From: Paracoccus marinaquae
GTDB lineage: Bacteria; Pseudomonadota; Alphaproteobacteria; Rhodobacterales; Rhodobacteraceae
NCBI RefSeq assembly: GCF_018860165.1
Contig: NZ_JAHKNG010000034.1
Coordinates: 1 to 42,260 of the forward strand
Direction: 5' to 3'
DNA: 42,260 nucleotides
Made by a program: the position numbers and the translations under genes. The number at the start of each line of letters is the position of its first letter. Positions within the stretch are counted from its first letter, which is position 1. Shown here piece after piece: positions 8,390 through 18,740 of the stretch. The notes under the pieces were generated by a model that was not told the DNA's origin, searched no databases, and saw only the letters and a list, made by a program, of their open reading frames with translations.

Positions 8390-9187
8390 ATGAGAACGAT
8401 TGCATCTGTCACCCTTGCGCTTGCCGCATCGGTGTTCGGCCTGCAGGCGCAGGCGGATGACAGCGATCTGGCCAAGCAGCTGGCCAACCCCATCGCGTCG
8501 CTGATCAGCGTGCCGTTCCAGCTGAACTACAACAGCGGCTACGGGACCGAGGACGGGAACCAGACGGTTCTGAACATCCAGCCGGTGGTGCCGATCTCCA
8601 TCAGCGAGAACTGGAACATGATCTCGCGGACCATCCTTCCGGTCATCGGCCAGAACGACATTGCCGGCAGATCCGGCAGCCAGTCGGGACTGGGCGACAT
8701 TACCCAGAGCCTGTTCTTCACCCCGAAGGCGACCGGCCCCAGCGGGGTGATCTGGGGCGTCGGCCCGGCCTTCCTGATCCCCACGGCGACGGATGACGCC
8801 CTGGGAACGGGCAAATGGGGGATCGGTCCGACCGGTGTCGTCCTGAAGCAGTTTGGGCCCTGGACGGTCGGGGGGCTCGCCAACCATATCTGGTCCTTTG
8901 CGGGCGACGATGATCGGGCGGATGTTAACTCGACCTTTGTCCAGCCCTTCATCAACTACACCACCAGCAATGCCTGGTCCTTCGTCCTGAACACCGAAAG
9001 CAGCTATAACTGGGAAACCGAGGAGTGGAGCGTGCCGATCAACGCTGGCATCTCGAAGATGACCAGGTTCGGCGACCGGCCCGTCAGCCTGCAGCTTGGC
9101 GCGCGCTATTGGGCCGAGTCCCCGGATAACGGACCCGAGGGCTGGGGTGTGCGCGCCGCACTGACACTGCTTTATCCGAAGAAATAG
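8390..9187 (+). CDS. Outer-membrane transporter-like protein (MetA-pathway family)
   Basis: A 265-residue exported protein. Residues 1-22 are a signal peptide ending LQAQA before DDSD. The mature part is made of alternating short amphipathic strands with aromatic girdle residues (for example YWAESP, WSFVLNTESSYNW, and a terminal TLLYPKK) and resembles the neutral-named 'transporter' / phenol_MetA_deg beta-barrel family. Such proteins often sit beside catabolic genes, but none is adjacent here, so the substrate is unknown. It is monocistronic, flanked by a 377-bp gap and a strong terminator. Confidence 0.72.
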   Translation: MRTIASVTLALAASVFGLQAQADDSDLAKQLANPIASLISVPFQLNYNSGYGTEDGNQTVLNIQPVVPISISENWNMISRTILPVIGQNDIAGRSGSQSGLGDITQSLFFTPKATGPSGVIWGVGPAFLIPTATDDALGTGKWGIGPTGVVLKQFGPWTVGGLANHIWSFAGDDDRADVNSTFVQPFINYTTSNAWSFVLNTESSYNWETEEWSVPINAGISKMTRFGDRPVSLQLGARYWAESPDNGPEGWGVRAALTLLYPKK

Positions 9188-9238
9188 CGGAAAGGGGCAG
9201 GGAACCCGCCCGCACGCATCCCGCGGCAACGACATGCA

Positions 9239-9275
9239 GAAAGCCGGCCATGATCGAACCTCATGGCCGGCTTTC
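9239..9275. terminator. Perfect bidirectional terminator
   Basis: A perfect 15-bp inverted repeat, GAAAGCCGGCCATGA / TCATGGCCGGCTTTC, encloses a 7-nt loop TCGAACC. It carries A-rich and T-rich flanks inside the stem, so it works from both sides, and lies between the convergent outer-membrane gene and acyl-CoA synthetase gene. Confidence 0.88.
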
Positions 9276-9301
9276 ATCTGCCGATTTGTCGGCGTTGGTG
9301 G

Positions 9302-11209
9302 TCAGGCTTTTTCGCTGCGGTGATCCTGGATCCATTCCCACGGGCGGGTAAATTCGCCCAGCGTCCGGGTGACCGCCTGTTCGTCCACCTGCCCGTCGCG
9401 GCCCAGACGCGCGACGAGGCCGCGCTTGCGGTCATCCACCACCTCGACCACATGCGCGCCGGTCCCTTCCAGCGCCGCGTCATAGACCCGCCTGATGGCG
9501 AGGCGGCGCAGATCCGGCTTGAAGATCTTGCCGACCGCGGTCTTGGGCAGTTCGGGCAGGGTTTCGATATGTTTCGGGATCGCCGCGCGTTCGTGGATAT
9601 GCTCGCGCGCGTATTCCATCAGCTCGTCCATGCCGACCTCGGCGCCCGCCACCAGTTCGACATAGGCGCAGGGCAGTTCGCCGGCGAAACTGTCGGGCTG
9701 GCCGATGGCGCCGGCGAAGGCGACGGCGGGGTGGCCCAGCAGCGCCTCCTCGATCTCGGCCGGGTCGATGTTGTGGCCGCCGCGGATGATCAGATCCTTG
9801 GCCCGGCCGGTGATCCACAGGTAGCCGTCGGCGTCCAGCCGGCCCAGATCGCCGGTGCGCAGATAGATATCCTCGGCGAACAGGTCGTGGTTCTTGTCGG
9901 CCTCGGTATAGGTCGAGCCGGGAAAGACGCCCGGATTGGCGATGCAGATCTCGCCCACCTCGTCGATGCCGCAGGAATGGACATTGCCGGCATCGTCATG
10001 GCGCAGGATGCGGACATGCGTATAGGGCAGCGGAATGCCGACCGAGCCCACCTTCTTCATCCCGTCGACCGGGTTGCAGCTGACCAGGCAGGTTGCCTCG
10101 GTCAAGCCGTAGCCTTCCGCGATCTCGACCCCGGTGGCGGCCTTGAAGCGGTTGTAAAGCTCGATCGGCAGCGGCGCCGAGCCCGAGATCGCCGTGCGCA
10201 GCGAGGACACGTCGGCATCCACCGGGCGCTGCATCAGCGCGGCGATGGCGGTCGGCACGGTGATCAGGAAGCTGCATTGCCAGCGCGCGATCAGCTTCCA
10301 GAAATTGTCGAAGACGCCTTCGCCGCGATAGCCGGCGGGCGTCGGCATCACCACATGCGCGCCCGAGGCGATGCAGGACATCAGCACCGGATAGGCGGCA
10401 AAGACATGGAACAGCGGCAGCGGGCACATCAGCACGTCGGTTTCCCGAAACAGCAGGGTCGCGCCCAGCCAGCCGTTATAGATCATGCCGGAATACTTGT
10501 GCTGCGCCACCTTGGGCGTGCCGGTGGTGCCGCCGGTGTGGAAATAGGCGGCGACGCGGTCCTGCTGCGGATCGTCGAATTCCAGCCGGGTATGCTTGCG
10601 CCCGCTGGTGGCGGCCTCGAAATCCAGAACCCTGGCGTGATGGCGGGTCTTCACCTTGGGGCGGATCAGCGGCACGATGAAGCGCTTGGCCCCGCGCAGG
10701 TAGCGGTTCAGATCCACTTCCAGCACATGGGTGACATCGGGGGCCGCGGCGACGGCCTCGGCCGCCTTCTGCGCGACATCGGTCTTGGGGAAGGCCTTCA
10801 GTGTCACCAGCACCTTGGCCTTCGTCTCGCGCAGGATGCCGGCGATCTGTTCGGCGTCCAGCAGCGGGTTGATCGGATTGACGATCCCCGCGGTCGCGCC
10901 GGCCAGAAGGACGATCGGGGTCTCGATGCAGTTGGGCATCAGATAGGCGACCGTGTCGGTGGGGCCGATGCCGAGACTGCGAAACAGGTTCGCGGTCTCG
11001 GTCACGCGCTGATGCAGTTCGCGCCAGCTGAGCGTCACCGCCGGATCGCTGGCCCCCGAGAGCAGTTGAAAGCTGATGGCGGGACGCTCGGGGAATCGCT
11101 CGGCCGTGCTGCTGAGAAAGCCATAGAGCGTTCGCGGCAGATCGCGCCCCTCATAGGGGCCTTCGTTCTCGACGCGGTTGCGGTCGTCATAATTGCTGAA
11201 ACGGCTCAT
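9302..11209 (-). CDS. Acyl-CoA synthetase (AMP-forming)
   Basis: A 635-residue ANL-superfamily ligase activating a carboxylic acid, probably a fatty acid, to its CoA thioester. It has the phosphate loop YFHTGGTTGTPK (222-233), the adenine motif EGYGLTEATC, the hinge region RTGDLGRLDADGYLWITGR followed by DLIIRGGHNIDPAEIE, and the C-terminal catalytic lysine in PKTAVGKIFKP. The start at 11209 is decided by a strong GGGGGGAAGG 2-3 bp before ATG; 30 more codons upstream are open but unsupported. About 60 bp upstream lies CAAGTTGACGTT, which recurs upstream of fabA. Exact chain-length preference is not readable. Confidence 0.9.
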   Translation of the reverse strand: MSRFSNYDDRNRVENEGPYEGRDLPRTLYGFLSSTAERFPERPAISFQLLSGASDPAVTLSWRELHQRVTETANLFRSLGIGPTDTVAYLMPNCIETPIVLLAGATAGIVNPINPLLDAEQIAGILRETKAKVLVTLKAFPKTDVAQKAAEAVAAAPDVTHVLEVDLNRYLRGAKRFIVPLIRPKVKTRHHARVLDFEAATSGRKHTRLEFDDPQQDRVAAYFHTGGTTGTPKVAQHKYSGMIYNGWLGATLLFRETDVLMCPLPLFHVFAAYPVLMSCIASGAHVVMPTPAGYRGEGVFDNFWKLIARWQCSFLITVPTAIAALMQRPVDADVSSLRTAISGSAPLPIELYNRFKAATGVEIAEGYGLTEATCLVSCNPVDGMKKVGSVGIPLPYTHVRILRHDDAGNVHSCGIDEVGEICIANPGVFPGSTYTEADKNHDLFAEDIYLRTGDLGRLDADGYLWITGRAKDLIIRGGHNIDPAEIEEALLGHPAVAFAGAIGQPDSFAGELPCAYVELVAGAEVGMDELMEYAREHIHERAAIPKHIETLPELPKTAVGKIFKPDLRRLAIRRVYDAALEGTGAHVVEVVDDRKRGLVARLGRDGQVDEQAVTRTLGEFTRPWEWIQDHRSEKA

Positions 11210-11267
11210 GCCTTCCCCCCAACGGACCGGCGCTCCGGTCCCTTCCTCCATTCGCGCAGAATGGGAC

Positions 11268-11279
11268 CAAGTTGACGTT
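11268..11279. promoter_or_regulatory. Candidate lipid-gene operator half-site
   Basis: CAAGTTGACGTT stands 59 bp upstream of the acyl-CoA synthetase start codon. The identical 12-mer occurs 60 bp upstream of fabA, in the same orientation relative to its gene. It resembles half of the ACGT-centred palindromes bound by LiuR/PsrA-type acyl-CoA regulators, but no regulator gene is in the window. Confidence 0.35.
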
Positions 11280-11334
11280 CGGGGCAAGTCGGAACTCATG
11301 CCCCGCGGATGAAACGCCGCGTCATTTCCGCGCG

Positions 11335-11832
11335 TTACGTTTGGTCAGGGATGCGCAGCACCTGCCCGGGATAGATCTTGTCGGGATCGCTCAGCATCGG
11401 GCGGTTGGCCTCGAAAACCGCGGGGTACCTGTTCGCGCTTCCCAGATATTTCTTTGCGATGGCCGAAAGGGTATCGCCCTTCTGCACGGTATGAAAGACC
11501 GGAGGCCTGGCGGCCGCTGCGGGTTCCTCGGGCAGGTCAGCCTCGACCTTGGCGATGCCGTCGATATTGCCGACGGCGAGGATCAGCTTTTCCATCGTCT
11601 CGCGGTCGGCGCCGCGCGATTCGATCTTCACCAGATCGCCCTTCAGCGTCAGATGCACGTCATCCGCGTCAAGGTTCAGGGCGCGCAGTTCCGCCTTCAG
11701 CGCCGCGACCTTGCGGCGGCTGTCCTCGGCGGCCGCGTCCGGCTTTTCGGGGGCGGGTTTGGCTGGTGTCGCCGCCTCGGCCTTGCCGAAGACCGACTTG
11801 CCGGCGTCCTTGACGAAATCCCAGATTGCCAT
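11335..11832 (-). CDS. BON-LysM domain protein (Kbp/YgaU-like)
   Basis: A 165-residue protein with an N-terminal helical piece (MAIWDFVKDAGKSVFG), a BON domain (about 45-105, with LTLKGDLVKIESRG and AVGNIDGIAKVEAD) and a C-terminal LysM domain (about 115-163: FHTVQKGDTLSAIAKKYLG to IYPGQVLRIP). This is the layout of E. coli Kbp/YgaU, a cytoplasmic potassium-binding protein of about 149 residues; no signal peptide is visible, which fits. The ATG at 11832 is preceded by AGAGGAAAA; an extension to 11886 is open but has no site. It is divergent from the CAP-domain lipoprotein. Confidence 0.88.
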   Translation of the reverse strand: MAIWDFVKDAGKSVFGKAEAATPAKPAPEKPDAAAEDSRRKVAALKAELRALNLDADDVHLTLKGDLVKIESRGADRETMEKLILAVGNIDGIAKVEADLPEEPAAAARPPVFHTVQKGDTLSAIAKKYLGSANRYPAVFEANRPMLSDPDKIYPGQVLRIPDQT

Positions 11833-12006
11833 GTCGCTTTTCCTCTTGGGGTCAACATTGGCAACAGGGGGGCAGAACAATGTCACGCGGTCAAGCCCCG
11901 GAAGACGGCGAGGATGCGCCGATGGTTAAACTGCTTGGCAACCTGAGATTGTGTCCTCGGGCCCGAGATCCTAGGTTGCCTGCCGAAACCAAGACGGAAC
12001 AGCCCG

Positions 12007-12546
12007 ATGACATCTCTGACTTCCCTTCTGACGCTCGTGTTGTGCGGTGCGGTGCTGGCTGGCTGCGGCACGGCGACCGGAACGTCGCGGGGGAAGCCGG
12101 ATCCGCACGCGGTGCAGGCGGCGGCGCCTGGCAAGGCGGCCTGCGTCAGGACCACGCCCGCAGAGAATGCCGAGGGTGCCCAGGCGACCAATGCGGCGCG
12201 CGGCCAGGCTGGCTTGCCGCCGGTGCGGGCCAACATGCTGCTGGCCGAGGTCGCCGCGAGTCATGCCTGCGACATGGCCACGCGCGGGCTGATGACCCAT
12301 CGCGGCAGCAGTAGCACCGGACCCGGCCCGCGGGTGAAGGCGCGCGGCTATGCGACAAGGCTGACGGCCGAGAACATCGCCGCCGGTCCCTACGACCTGC
12401 CGCGGGTGCTGGGCGAATGGAACCGCTCGCAGGGGCATCTGGACAATATCATGATCCCGCAGGTCCGCGATTACGGCATCGGGCAGGCCGTCGGTGCGGA
12501 TGGCCGGACGCGGTTCTGGACCGCGATCTACGCCGCGCCGAGATAG
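12007..12546 (+). CDS. CAP-domain (SCP-like) lipoprotein
   Basis: A 179-residue exported lipoprotein. The signal peptide ends in the lipobox LAGC with Cys20 as the acylated residue. The mature part is a CAP/SCP domain (about 50-179): NAARGQAGLPPVRAN, SHACDMATRGLMTHRGS with the conserved His pair region, and a late AENIAAG followed by HLDNIMIPQVRDYGIG. CAP-domain proteins of bacteria are mostly of unknown function, with roles in cell-envelope binding suggested. It is convergent with the ABC exporter gene, with only 12 bp between the stop codons. Confidence 0.85.
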   Translation: MTSLTSLLTLVLCGAVLAGCGTATGTSRGKPDPHAVQAAAPGKAACVRTTPAENAEGAQATNAARGQAGLPPVRANMLLAEVAASHACDMATRGLMTHRGSSSTGPGPRVKARGYATRLTAENIAAGPYDLPRVLGEWNRSQGHLDNIMIPQVRDYGIGQAVGADGRTRFWTAIYAAPR

Positions 12547-12558
12547 CGCGATAGGTCG

Positions 12559-14373
<1,815 letters not shown>

Positions 14374-14443
14374 GTCTGCCTGTCCCTGAATGTCCCCGGC
14401 CACGGGTTTAGGCGTTGGGGCGGGCAAGGACAAGCAGCCCGGT

Positions 14444-15079
14444 CTAGGGCGACAGCTGGCCTGTCTCCAGTGCCGCGGCCAGCGCATCGACCGCGGCCGC
14501 CAGCTTTTCGTCGATCACATGCAGATAGTCGGTCCAGTCCGACAGCCCGCGCAATTCCTCGGCGCCGTCCGAGATGCCGCGCAGCCCGATCAGCGGAATG
14601 CCGAAATGCTGGGCCGCGCGCAGATGGGAATAGGTTTCCATATCCACCATGTCCTCGGCGATCTGGCCATAGGCTGTGCCGCTGACGACATTCGCACCGG
14701 TCGAAAGCGTGGCTTCGGGCAGGCCGGGAAGGCGATGCGGCATCTGGATCCGCGCGGGCAGATCCAGCAAGGGCGTCCGCCCGCGCTCGAAACCGAGGGC
14801 CGAGGCGTCCATGTCGCGATAGGCCACGGCGCTGACCTGATAAACCTCGGCCTGTGCCAGCCGGCACGAACCGGCCGAGCCCAGCGAGACGATCAGTCGC
14901 GGCCGTTCCGCCTGTCGCGAAAGGGCGGCGGTCAGTTGCACCGCGGCCTCGACCGGCCCGATCCCGGTGATCAGGGGCGAAATGCGGACCCGCAGCGCCG
15001 GGCCGTATTCGGCCTCGGCGGCCATGACGAACAGCACCGGCAGTCCGGAGATGAGGTCGGGGCGGGCGGTATCGGGCAT
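14444..15079 (-). CDS. 5'-methylthioadenosine/S-adenosylhomocysteine nucleosidase-like
   Basis: A 211-residue PNP/UDP-phosphorylase-superfamily protein expected to hydrolyse methylthioadenosine and S-adenosylhomocysteine to adenine plus the thioribosyl moiety. Key blocks are VMAAEAEYGPAL near the N-terminus, ITGIGPVEAAV, VSLGSAGSC, the substrate-binding VDMETYSHLRAA and the catalytic aspartate in GLRGISDGAEEL. GGAGG lies 5 bp before the ATG at 15079, which fixes the start. It is divergent from zapE, 110 bp apart. The sequence is more divergent than E. coli MtnN, so a related nucleoside substrate is possible. Confidence 0.82.
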   Translation of the reverse strand: MPDTARPDLISGLPVLFVMAAEAEYGPALRVRISPLITGIGPVEAAVQLTAALSRQAERPRLIVSLGSAGSCRLAQAEVYQVSAVAYRDMDASALGFERGRTPLLDLPARIQMPHRLPGLPEATLSTGANVVSGTAYGQIAEDMVDMETYSHLRAAQHFGIPLIGLRGISDGAEELRGLSDWTDYLHVIDEKLAAAVDALAAALETGQLSP

Positions 15080-15189
15080 CTGGCCTCCGGTCTGATGGTG
15101 GCCGCAGGGGTGGCATGGCGGCGTCGGGCCGGTCAAGCCGCGATCACGGCCCCTTGCGGGAGGCGGCGACTGTGTGGCAGGTGCGACGC

Positions 15190-16329
15190 ATGAGCAAGGT
15201 CAGCGAACTCTACCGGCAGCGGGTGGCGGACGGGCGGATAAGACCCGATTCGGCGCAGCAGTCGGTCCTGCCGCATCTGGACCGGGTGCTGGCCGACCTT
15301 GCCGGCGCGCCGGCCGCGCCGCCAGAGCGGCCGCGCTCGGCCTGGCGGGCCTTTCTCGGGGTCGGCAATCCGGCCCCGGTGGCGTCGGGGCCGGCTGTGA
15401 AGGGGCTTTACCTCTGGGGCGGGGTCGGTCGCGGCAAGTCGATGCTGATGGATCTGATGGCCGAGATTGCGCCGGTGGCCAGCCGCCGGGTGCATTTCCA
15501 CGCCTTCATGCAGGAGATTCAGGCGGGGCTTGAGGCCGCGCGCAAGCGGGGCGATCAGGATGCCGTCCGGCCGGTCGCGCTGGAGGTCGCGCGTCAGGTC
15601 CGGCTTTTGTGTTTCGACGAGATGCAGATCACCGATATCGCCGATGCGATGATCGTCGGGCGGCTGTTCCAGGTCCTGTTCGAGCAGGGGGTGGTGGTCG
15701 TCACCACCTCGAACCGGGTGCCCGAGGATCTGTACAAGCACGGGCTGAACCGGCAGTTGTTCCTGCCCTTCATCGGTCTGATCCGCGAACGGATGGAGGT
15801 GGTCTGTCTCGACAGCGACACCGATCACCGTCAGGGCCGCAGCCTTGGCAGCCAGGTCTGGTTCTGCCCGGCCGATGCCGAGGCCCATACGGCAATGGAT
15901 GCGATCTGGGCCGATCTGACCGGCGGCGCGCCCCCCACCCCGGATAGTTTCGAGGTCAAGGGGCGCCAGGTCAGGCTGCCGGCCTTCGCGGCGGGGGTCG
16001 CGCGTTCGGGGTTCTGGGATCTGTGCGGCTTGCCGCTGGGGCCGGCGGATTATCTGGCGCTGGCGCAGCGGGTGCGGGTGCTGATGCTGGACGGGGTCCC
16101 GCGGCTTTCGATCTCGAACTACAACGAGGCCAAGCGCTTTGTCACCCTGATCGACGCGCTCTACGAGGCTCGTGTGCGCCTGATCGCCAGCGCCGCCGAT
16201 CAGCCCGAACAGTTGTATAACGAGGGCGAGGGCAGCTTCGAGTTCGAGCGTACGGCCAGCCGGTTGCGCGAAATGCAGGATGCCGGCTGGGGCTGCGAGG
16301 CGCAGGTCCCGGCGACGCCATTGGCCTGA
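15190..16329 (+). CDS. zapE: Cell division protein ZapE (AFG1-like ATPase)
   Basis: A 379-residue P-loop ATPase of the AFG1/LACE1 family; in E. coli ZapE binds the division ring and affects FtsZ polymers, while mitochondrial homologues handle protein quality control. It has Walker A GGVGRGKS (77-84), Walker B LLCFDEMQITD, the arginine-finger region TTSNRVPEDLYKHGLNR and the C-terminal RFVTLIDALYEARVRL. The ATG at 15190 gives the family's normal N-terminus (SKVSELYRQRVADG). It often precedes mdh and succinate dehydrogenase genes in this group; here it is convergent with lrgB-type DNA instead. Confidence 0.93.
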   Translation: MSKVSELYRQRVADGRIRPDSAQQSVLPHLDRVLADLAGAPAAPPERPRSAWRAFLGVGNPAPVASGPAVKGLYLWGGVGRGKSMLMDLMAEIAPVASRRVHFHAFMQEIQAGLEAARKRGDQDAVRPVALEVARQVRLLCFDEMQITDIADAMIVGRLFQVLFEQGVVVVTTSNRVPEDLYKHGLNRQLFLPFIGLIRERMEVVCLDSDTDHRQGRSLGSQVWFCPADAEAHTAMDAIWADLTGGAPPTPDSFEVKGRQVRLPAFAAGVARSGFWDLCGLPLGPADYLALAQRVRVLMLDGVPRLSISNYNEAKRFVTLIDALYEARVRLIASAADQPEQLYNEGEGSFEFERTASRLREMQDAGWGCEAQVPATPLA

Positions 16330-16366
16330 TTCGGGGCGGGTGGCCGGTGAAACCTGCCGTCCCGGC

Positions 16367-17086
16367 TCAGCCGCCGAACAGCCGCAGTGCAAGCGGCGCG
16401 ATGATCGCCGTCAGCACCGCGTTCAGCCCCATGCCGATGCCCGAGAAGGCGCCCGCCGTTTCATTCACCTGGAAGGCGCGGGCGGTGCCGATGCCATGCG
16501 CCGCCACGCCGACCGAGAAACCGCGCGCGCGCCAGTCCCTGATCCGCAGCATGTTCAGCAGCGGCGTGACGATGATCGCGCCGAAGATGCCGGTCACCAG
16601 CACCAGCGCGGCGGTCAGCGTGGGCTGGCCTCCGATTCGCTCGGCAATGCCGATGGCGACCGGCGCCGTCGTCGATTTCGGTGCCAGCGAGGCCAGCGCC
16701 GCCCCCTCGATCCCGAAGGCCTTGGCGATGGCCAGCGCCGACAGGACCGCCACGCCCGATCCCGCAAGCAGCCCCGCCAGCATCGGCCATGCGGCCTTCT
16801 TGACCCGTGGCAGATTGTCATAAAGCGGCATCGCCAGTGCCACGGTTGCCGGCCCCAGCATGAAGTGGACGAATTGCGCGCCCTCGAAATAGGTCATGTA
16901 ATCGGTGCCCGTGAGCCACAGCAGCAGCGCCAGAACAATGACCGCGATCAGCACCGGATTGGCCCAGCTTTGCCGGTCCGCGGCACGAAACGCCGCATCG
17001 CCGATCACATAGGCGACCAGCGTCGCCGTCAGCCACAACAGCGGCCCCTCGGACAGGTAGGACCAGATCAGCAGCGCGTCATTCAT
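16367..17086 (-). CDS. LrgB family membrane protein
   Basis: A 239-residue, roughly eight-helix membrane protein of the LrgB/CidB family, the partner of the holin-like LrgA/CidA. Diagnostic stretches are FMLGPATVALAMPLYDN, GIEGAALASLAPKSTTAPVA and VGVAAHGIGTARAFQ, all hallmarks of the family. LrgAB has been tied to control of cell lysis and to export of pyruvate, glycolate or related acids in different organisms. It overlaps the CidA/LrgA gene by 8 bp and so is translated with it; it is third in the operon that begins with the TsoY-like gene. Confidence 0.92.
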   Translation of the reverse strand: MNDALLIWSYLSEGPLLWLTATLVAYVIGDAAFRAADRQSWANPVLIAVIVLALLLWLTGTDYMTYFEGAQFVHFMLGPATVALAMPLYDNLPRVKKAAWPMLAGLLAGSGVAVLSALAIAKAFGIEGAALASLAPKSTTAPVAIGIAERIGGQPTLTAALVLVTGIFGAIIVTPLLNMLRIRDWRARGFSVGVAAHGIGTARAFQVNETAGAFSGIGMGLNAVLTAIIAPLALRLFGG

Positions 17087-17459
17087 CGGACGTGTCCTTC
17101 AGGGCCGAAGGGTCCTCTGACCCGGTCCAGCGCGCAACCAGCGTGAAGGCCAGCGCCCCGGCCGCGATCGCCAGAACGGTTGAGCCCATCACCGCCAGCG
17201 CCAGCCCCATGCCATGCGTGCGCAGCAATTCCCAATGCGCGACGATGCCGACACCGGCCGGCACGAAGAACAGCGACAGATGCTGCAGCAGGCCCATGGT
17301 GGCCGGGCGGATCCGGTCGGCCAGCGCCGGGCGCAAGAGGCAGCTGCCGACCAGCAGGATCAGCCCGACCACGGGGCCGGGCAGGGGCAGGGCGAGGGCG
17401 CGTGACGCGACCTCGCCTACCAGTTGGAAACCCAGAATGATGGCCAGCGTTCCGATCAT
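17079..17459 (-). CDS. CidA/LrgA family holin-like protein
   Basis: A 126-residue, four-helix membrane protein of the CidA/LrgA family. It has the expected N-terminal GFQLVGEVASRALALPLPGP motif followed by GLILL, then LSLFFVPAGVGIVAH, the best-conserved block of the family. It forms a functional pair with the LrgB-type protein encoded next, with which it overlaps by 8 bp. It begins 19 bp after the stop codon of the TsoY-like gene on the same strand, so all three are probably on one transcript controlled by the operator-flanked promoter at about 18.7 kb. Confidence 0.92.
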   Translation of the reverse strand: MIGTLAIILGFQLVGEVASRALALPLPGPVVGLILLVGSCLLRPALADRIRPATMGLLQHLSLFFVPAGVGIVAHWELLRTHGMGLALAVMGSTVLAIAAGALAFTLVARWTGSEDPSALKDTSDE

Positions 17460-17478
17460 GACCGGGACGCTAGCCGCT

Positions 17479-18672
17479 TCATGCGGGTTGCGCCAGAGCG
17501 GACGTGCGGAAGTGACGGCGGTTCAGGTACAGCACCAGCGCGATGCTTGCCGCCTGCACCGCGATGAGGGCTGCGCTGAGCGTCCAGTAGGCCGCGCCAT
17601 GGCTGGCGATGATGCCCGCGCCGACCAGCCCCTTGTTCACCCAGAACATGCCCATCACCATCAGCGCGACGCCGGGGCAGACCAGCGCATAGGCCCCGGC
17701 CGAGCGTCGCTCGCCATGCAGGAACTCGGCGGCATATCCGCTGCGCCTGAGCAGCGCCACGCCCAGCAGCCCGAACAGGATCTGGACCGAGAAGATGCGG
17801 GTCAGCAGGATCAGTATCGCGGCCGGGTCGGAATGGCCGCCGAAATGCGCGTGCAGCCCGTGGTTCTGGCGCAGCAGCAGGATGCCCAGCACGGTCAGCA
17901 GCGGAATGACCACCATGACCGTCGGCAGCGCCTCGCGGGCTGCGCCATGCCGGAACATGGACCAGACGCCGAGTATCATCGACACTGCCGCGACGATGGC
18001 CGAAGCCATGAAGAAGAAGCTGGACAGCACCACGGCCACCCCCGCCGTCGCGACCGTCGTGGACATGGCCGCCGAGGCGGACAGCCCGACCCCGACCATG
18101 GCCAGTGCGAAGGCCGGCAGCATCTGCGCGAAAGAGCCGTTGGCGCCGAAGTCGAAGCCGCCTTCGGTCAGCACCCGGCCAAGAAATGCGCCCAGTTGCC
18201 GCAATGCCAGGGCGCCGGTCAGAAGAAAGGCCAGCAGCGCGGCGGGGAACAGGTATTCGACGACCGACCACAGGCCGGGCACGAAGATCATGCCGAGGAT
18301 GAAGCCCACATTGATCGACATGGCGATGGCCAGCGGCAGGGCCATCAGCTGCGTCTGGCCGTTCGACCGTTTCAGCTGCGCCTCGGCCTCGCTGCCGTGA
18401 AAGGCGCGATGGGCGCGCAGGTTCCAGACCAGCAGCGACAGGTTCATCCAGGCGAAGACGGCGATCCCCGCCGCTGCCAGTGCGATCATCGCGCGGCTGA
18501 GGGGCTGCCCGGCGGCAAAGGCCGCCACGACATGATTGAACAGCGGCACCGGGCTGCCGGGATGCGGCACCCAGAAATACAGCCACATGAAGAAGGTGAC
18601 GGTCAGCCCGCCTGCCCCGACCGAGGCAAGATAGTAGAGCGGCGACCAAGCGGAATTGCGTGGATCAGGCAT
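17479..18672 (-). CDS. Polytopic membrane protein, probable TsoY-like family
   Basis: A 397-residue inner-membrane protein with about ten hydrophobic segments. The N-terminus (AWSPLYYLASVGAGGLTVTF) and the block YALVCPGVALMVMGMFWVNKG recall the group named TsoY family (seleno)proteins; I recall the name without certainty. The protein has exactly one cysteine, Cys332 in VCPG (TGC codon), the place where a selenocysteine could stand in selenoprotein relatives. Histidines cluster in one loop (NHGLHAHFGGH). GGAGG 5 bp before the ATG at 18672 sets the start. Function is unknown; the two SqrR/BigR-like operators upstream suggest a link to reactive sulfur. Confidence 0.7.
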   Translation of the reverse strand: MPDPRNSAWSPLYYLASVGAGGLTVTFFMWLYFWVPHPGSPVPLFNHVVAAFAAGQPLSRAMIALAAAGIAVFAWMNLSLLVWNLRAHRAFHGSEAEAQLKRSNGQTQLMALPLAIAMSINVGFILGMIFVPGLWSVVEYLFPAALLAFLLTGALALRQLGAFLGRVLTEGGFDFGANGSFAQMLPAFALAMVGVGLSASAAMSTTVATAGVAVVLSSFFFMASAIVAAVSMILGVWSMFRHGAAREALPTVMVVIPLLTVLGILLLRQNHGLHAHFGGHSDPAAILILLTRIFSVQILFGLLGVALLRRSGYAAEFLHGERRSAGAYALVCPGVALMVMGMFWVNKGLVGAGIIASHGAAYWTLSAALIAVQAASIALVLYLNRRHFRTSALAQPA

Positions 18673-18689
18673 ATCGGCCTCCATGATTA

Positions 18690-18740
18690 ATTCTGAAATT
18701 GGAATGTAATGGGGCGGCATTCACATTTCAATATTGGAAT
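18690..18740 (-). promoter_or_regulatory. Promoter with two ATTC-N8-GAAT-type operators
   Basis: Site 1 (18690-18705) is ATTC-TGAAATTG-GAAT. Site 2 (18725-18740) is ATTT-CAATATTG-GAAT, inside the 20-bp near-palindrome ACATTTCAATATTGGAATGT (18723-18742, 9 of 10 pairs). The sites are 35 bp apart. On the minus strand a promoter TTGAAA (18731-18726), 17 nt, TACATT (18708-18703) overlaps both: the -35 box lies in site 2 and the -10 box in site 1. This is classical repressor geometry for the TsoY-like/lrgAB operon. The ATTC-N8-GAAT pattern is, as I recall, that of the persulfide-sensing ArsR-family repressor SqrR (BigR). Confidence 0.7.
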
